In this document: piece by piece, positions 62,331-64,000 of the stretch | Layout of the letters: every line of letters starts with the position of its first letter | Position numbering within the stretch: the stretch's first letter is position 1 | Program-made: the position numbers and the translations under genes | NCBI GenBank assembly: GCA_029194665.1 | Contig: JARFXO010000006.1 | Coordinates: 1-64,000 of the forward strand | DNA: 64,000 nt | Direction: 5' to 3' | From: Nitrospira sp. | Lineage (GTDB): Bacteria > Nitrospirota > Nitrospiria > Nitrospirales > Nitrospiraceae | Notes under the pieces: generated by a model | What the model was told of the DNA's origin: nothing | The model's database searches: none | The model's input: the letters and a program-made list of their open reading frames with translations, nothing else

Positions 62331-63109
62331 ACGCGGCGCAACTGGAACGGCTCCGTGACCAACTCACGCGCCTACGGCTCTTGAAGAGTCGGGAGCGGCT
62401 GGAGGCCCTCTTACAAGAAGCGGCCGTCAAGGAGCTGCCCTATGCCGACTTCCTCGACCAGGTGCTCGGCGAAGAAGTCGCGTCCAAGACCGCGAAGAAC
62501 ATTGCGATGCGGACGAGTTTGGCGCGATTTCCATTCGTCAAGAGTCTGGAGGTCTTCGACTTCAGCTACCAGCCTTCGTTGGATAAGAAGCAGATTCAGC
62601 AGGTGGCGACCTGCCACTTCATCGAGCACGGCGAGAATGTCGTGATCTTGGGGCCGCCCGGTGTGGGCAAAAGCCACCTGGCCATCGGGCTAGGGCTGCA
62701 AGCCATTGCCCAGGGCTATCGGGTGTTGTTCACGACAGCCGCCGCCATGATCGCTACGCTGACTCGGGCGCTCACGGAGAATCGGCTGGAGGACAAGCTG
62801 AAGCTCTATACCATTCCCCGGTTGCTGATCATTGATGAGATCGGCTATCTGCCCATTGACCGCACCGGGGCCAACTTGTTCTTTCAGCTCATCTCACGCC
62901 GCTATGAGAAGGGGCCGATGATTTTGACCAGTAACCAGAGTTTCGGGGCTTGGGGCGAGGTGTTTGGCGACCGGGTGCTGGCGACTGCGATCCTGGATCG
63001 GGTGCTCCACCACGCGATCACCATCAACATCCGGGGCCATTCCTACCGGCTGAAGGAGAAACTCAAAGCCGGACTTGTGCGGGTCGAAGAAGCGTCAACG
63101 ACAACCTAA
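62327..63109 (+). CDS. istB: IS21 helper ATPase IstB
   Basis: IstB is the AAA+ helper for IS21 transposition and resembles DnaC. The 260-residue protein is intact: an N-terminal helical part (LRDQLTRLRLLKSRERLEAL), Walker A LGPPGVGKSHLAIGLGLQAI (near 105-120), the Walker B region LLIIDEIGYLPID, and VLTSNQSF (sensor). The length matches the family. GGAGG lies 9 bases upstream. Because istA is broken, it can only support transposition with IstA supplied elsewhere. Confidence 0.93.
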   Translation: MNAAQLERLRDQLTRLRLLKSRERLEALLQEAAVKELPYADFLDQVLGEEVASKTAKNIAMRTSLARFPFVKSLEVFDFSYQPSLDKKQIQQVATCHFIEHGENVVILGPPGVGKSHLAIGLGLQAIAQGYRVLFTTAAAMIATLTRALTENRLEDKLKLYTIPRLLIIDEIGYLPIDRTGANLFFQLISRRYEKGPMILTSNQSFGAWGEVFGDRVLATAILDRVLHHAITINIRGHSYRLKEKLKAGLVRVEEASTTT

Positions 63110-63216
63110 CGGGGTGGGGAATTTTCGATGACCATAACTGGGGCAATTTGGATGACCCTTGACACTGTGTGGTCAATAATTCTTCCAAACCCGGCACCAC
63201 CCGCTTGATGAACTAG

Positions 63217-64000
63217 GGCGTGTCATCAATTAAGCCATGTCATTGAAGCAGCGAGATAGATGGCACCGAGGAAATTGGCGGCGCGTTTGTCGTAGCGGGT
63301 GGCGATGGCGCGGAATTGCTTGAGTCTGGCGAAGAAGTTCTCAATCAGATGCCGGGCTCGGTAGAGGTCTTGATCGTATTCGCGGGGGTGGTTCTGTTGG
63401 CTTTGGGGGGAATGACCACGACCTTGCCCGCTCGTTGCAGCGGCTGGATCACCCGTTCATCGGCATCAAAGGCCTTATCGGCAATGATGGTATCCGCGTC
63501 AATGCCGGGTAGCAAGACATCGGCGCCCTCCAGGTCATGCGCCTGCCCTGGGGTGAGATGAAACCCCGTTGGGTTACCCAACGCATCACAGGTGGCGTGG
63601 ATTTTGGTGGTCAGGCCACCCTTGCTGCGTCCGATGGCTTCCTGCGCGTGGTGCCCCCTTTTGCACCAGCGCTGTGCTGGTGGGCACGAACGATGGTGGA
63701 ATCGATCATCGCGTATTCGTTGTCAGGATCGTCAGCAAGACGTTCAAACATCCGCTTCCAGACGCCGCGTCGACTCCAGCGCGTATGGCGTGTGTGGATC
63801 ACTCGAAATCTCCGAACCGCTCCGGCAGATCCCGCCACGGGATCCCCGCGCGATACCGGTACAACACCGCTTCCACAAACAGCCGGTTGTCCTTCGCCGT
63901 CACGCCCACCGTCTCTCCACGGCCAGGCAGCAGATGCTCGATCTTCTCCCATTGGTCATCACGCAATCCATACCGTCTCACCATCCGCAGACCCCTCCTT
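63217..64000 (-). mobile_element. IS5-like insertion sequence, end outside the window
   Basis: The left end reads AGGGCGTGTCATCAATTAAG on the plus strand, just after the transposase stop. The opposite end is beyond base 64000. The element begins about 50 bp after the right end of the IS21-type element, so the two are adjacent but not nested. An inverted copy of the end could not be checked. Confidence 0.7.
63226..63984 (-). pseudogene. IS5/IS427-like transposase with frameshifts
   Basis: Reading leftwards from ATG 63984, MVRRYGLRDDQWEKIEHLLP to RERFGDFE-like sequence ends at 63799 and continues in another frame (VIHTRHTRWSRRGVWKRMFE, EYAMIDSTIVRAHQHSAG). That frame stops at 63611, but the expected sequence (HHAQEAIGRSKGG, NPTGFHLTPGQAHDLEGAD) resumes in a further frame, and a last shift near 63395 is needed to reach EYDQDLYRARHLIENFFARL and the true end at about 63226. 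DDE residues are seen as MIDSTIV, IADKAFDAD and IENFF. The shift near 63800 could be programmed in IS427-type elements; those in the G-run and C-run look like mutations. Confidence 0.8.

Larger units (their letters stand above)
60918..63164 (+). mobile_element. IS21-family insertion sequence with degenerate istA and intact istB
   Basis: The ends are imperfect inverted repeats of about 50 bp: the left end begins TGTCAGCGGTCATGC and the right end, read inwards, TGTCAAGGGTCATCC; both then contain CCCCAG and TGGTCA and end in CCCCACC. These long ends with internal repeats are typical of IS21. The element carries istA (broken) and istB in the usual order. Exact borders and target duplication are not certain: TGT is expected at the tips, and a GTGTCA tract at both ends makes the first base ambiguous. 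Flanked by an IS5-type element about 50 bp to the right. Confidence 0.85.

Noticed and set aside
1-64000. tRNA, rRNA or CRISPR loci
   Set aside because: No cloverleaf-like segment, rRNA sequence or regularly spaced repeat was seen in the intergenic stretches that I read.

Overview
The window looks like a chromosomal segment of a Nitrospira-type bacterium (phylum Nitrospirota). This is inferred from gene content: an actinobacterial-style Pup and proteasomal ATPase in a Gram-negative with FtsEX/EnvC, TolC and lipoproteins, together with SmbP-like proteins, a K+-independent H+-pyrophosphatase and a GC-rich base composition. No rRNA, tRNA or CRISPR array was recognised.

Layout. (1) 1-15.6 kb is core genome, mostly on the minus strand: the proteasomal ATPase (cut by the window edge), thiS-thiG-thiE, a CtpA protease, ftsE-ftsX-envC, and the translation/secretion cluster ffh-rpsP-rimM-trmD-rplS-rnhB-yraN. 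A DUF4321 protein, uvrB and an RRM protein with a clear terminator follow. (2) 15.8-23.5 kb holds exported and envelope proteins (M28 peptidase, TolC, CPBP-like protease, RNase Z-like hydrolase), with a small inverted-repeat element inserted exactly at the tolC stop codon. (3) 23.5-29 kb is accessory: a DUF2235 hydrolase, a BrnT-like/CopG-like pair, an 871-residue DUF4062-nSTAND NTPase-FGE-sulfatase protein (the best candidate for an undescribed conflict system) and a MntA/HepT pair. (4) 29-41.7 kb holds uvrA with an in-frame palindromic insertion, a DUF3422 protein, a PDZ lipoprotein, AlgH and a nitrilase-SmbP-rhodanese segment in which about 812 bp is tandemly duplicated, making a chimeric ORF. 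An HDAC-like protein, a TPR protein and a deaminase follow. (5) 42-54 kb holds unknown proteins, an M3 peptidase, a Bfd-like ferredoxin behind a Fur-like box, an exported flavodoxin, DUF192, relA/spoT, recJ, pup and hppA. (6) 54.5-60 kb holds a PQQ-type dehydrogenase, a fatty acid cis/trans isomerase, a methyltransferase and a DUF433/DUF5615 pair. (7) 60.1-64 kb is an insertion-sequence graveyard: an IS4-type remnant, an IS21-type element with broken istA and intact istB, and an IS5-type element with several frameshifts.

Functional links: pup (51.8 kb) and the proteasomal ATPase (left edge) should act in one protein-degradation route, although 50 kb apart. FtsE-FtsX-EnvC form the divisome switch for peptidoglycan amidases. 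ThiS-ThiG make the thiazole and ThiE joins it to the pyrimidine. UvrA and UvrB are both present. Several start codons were moved from the longest possible frame to an internal start on the basis of Shine-Dalgarno sequences and ATGA/GTGA overlaps; each case is explained in its entry.
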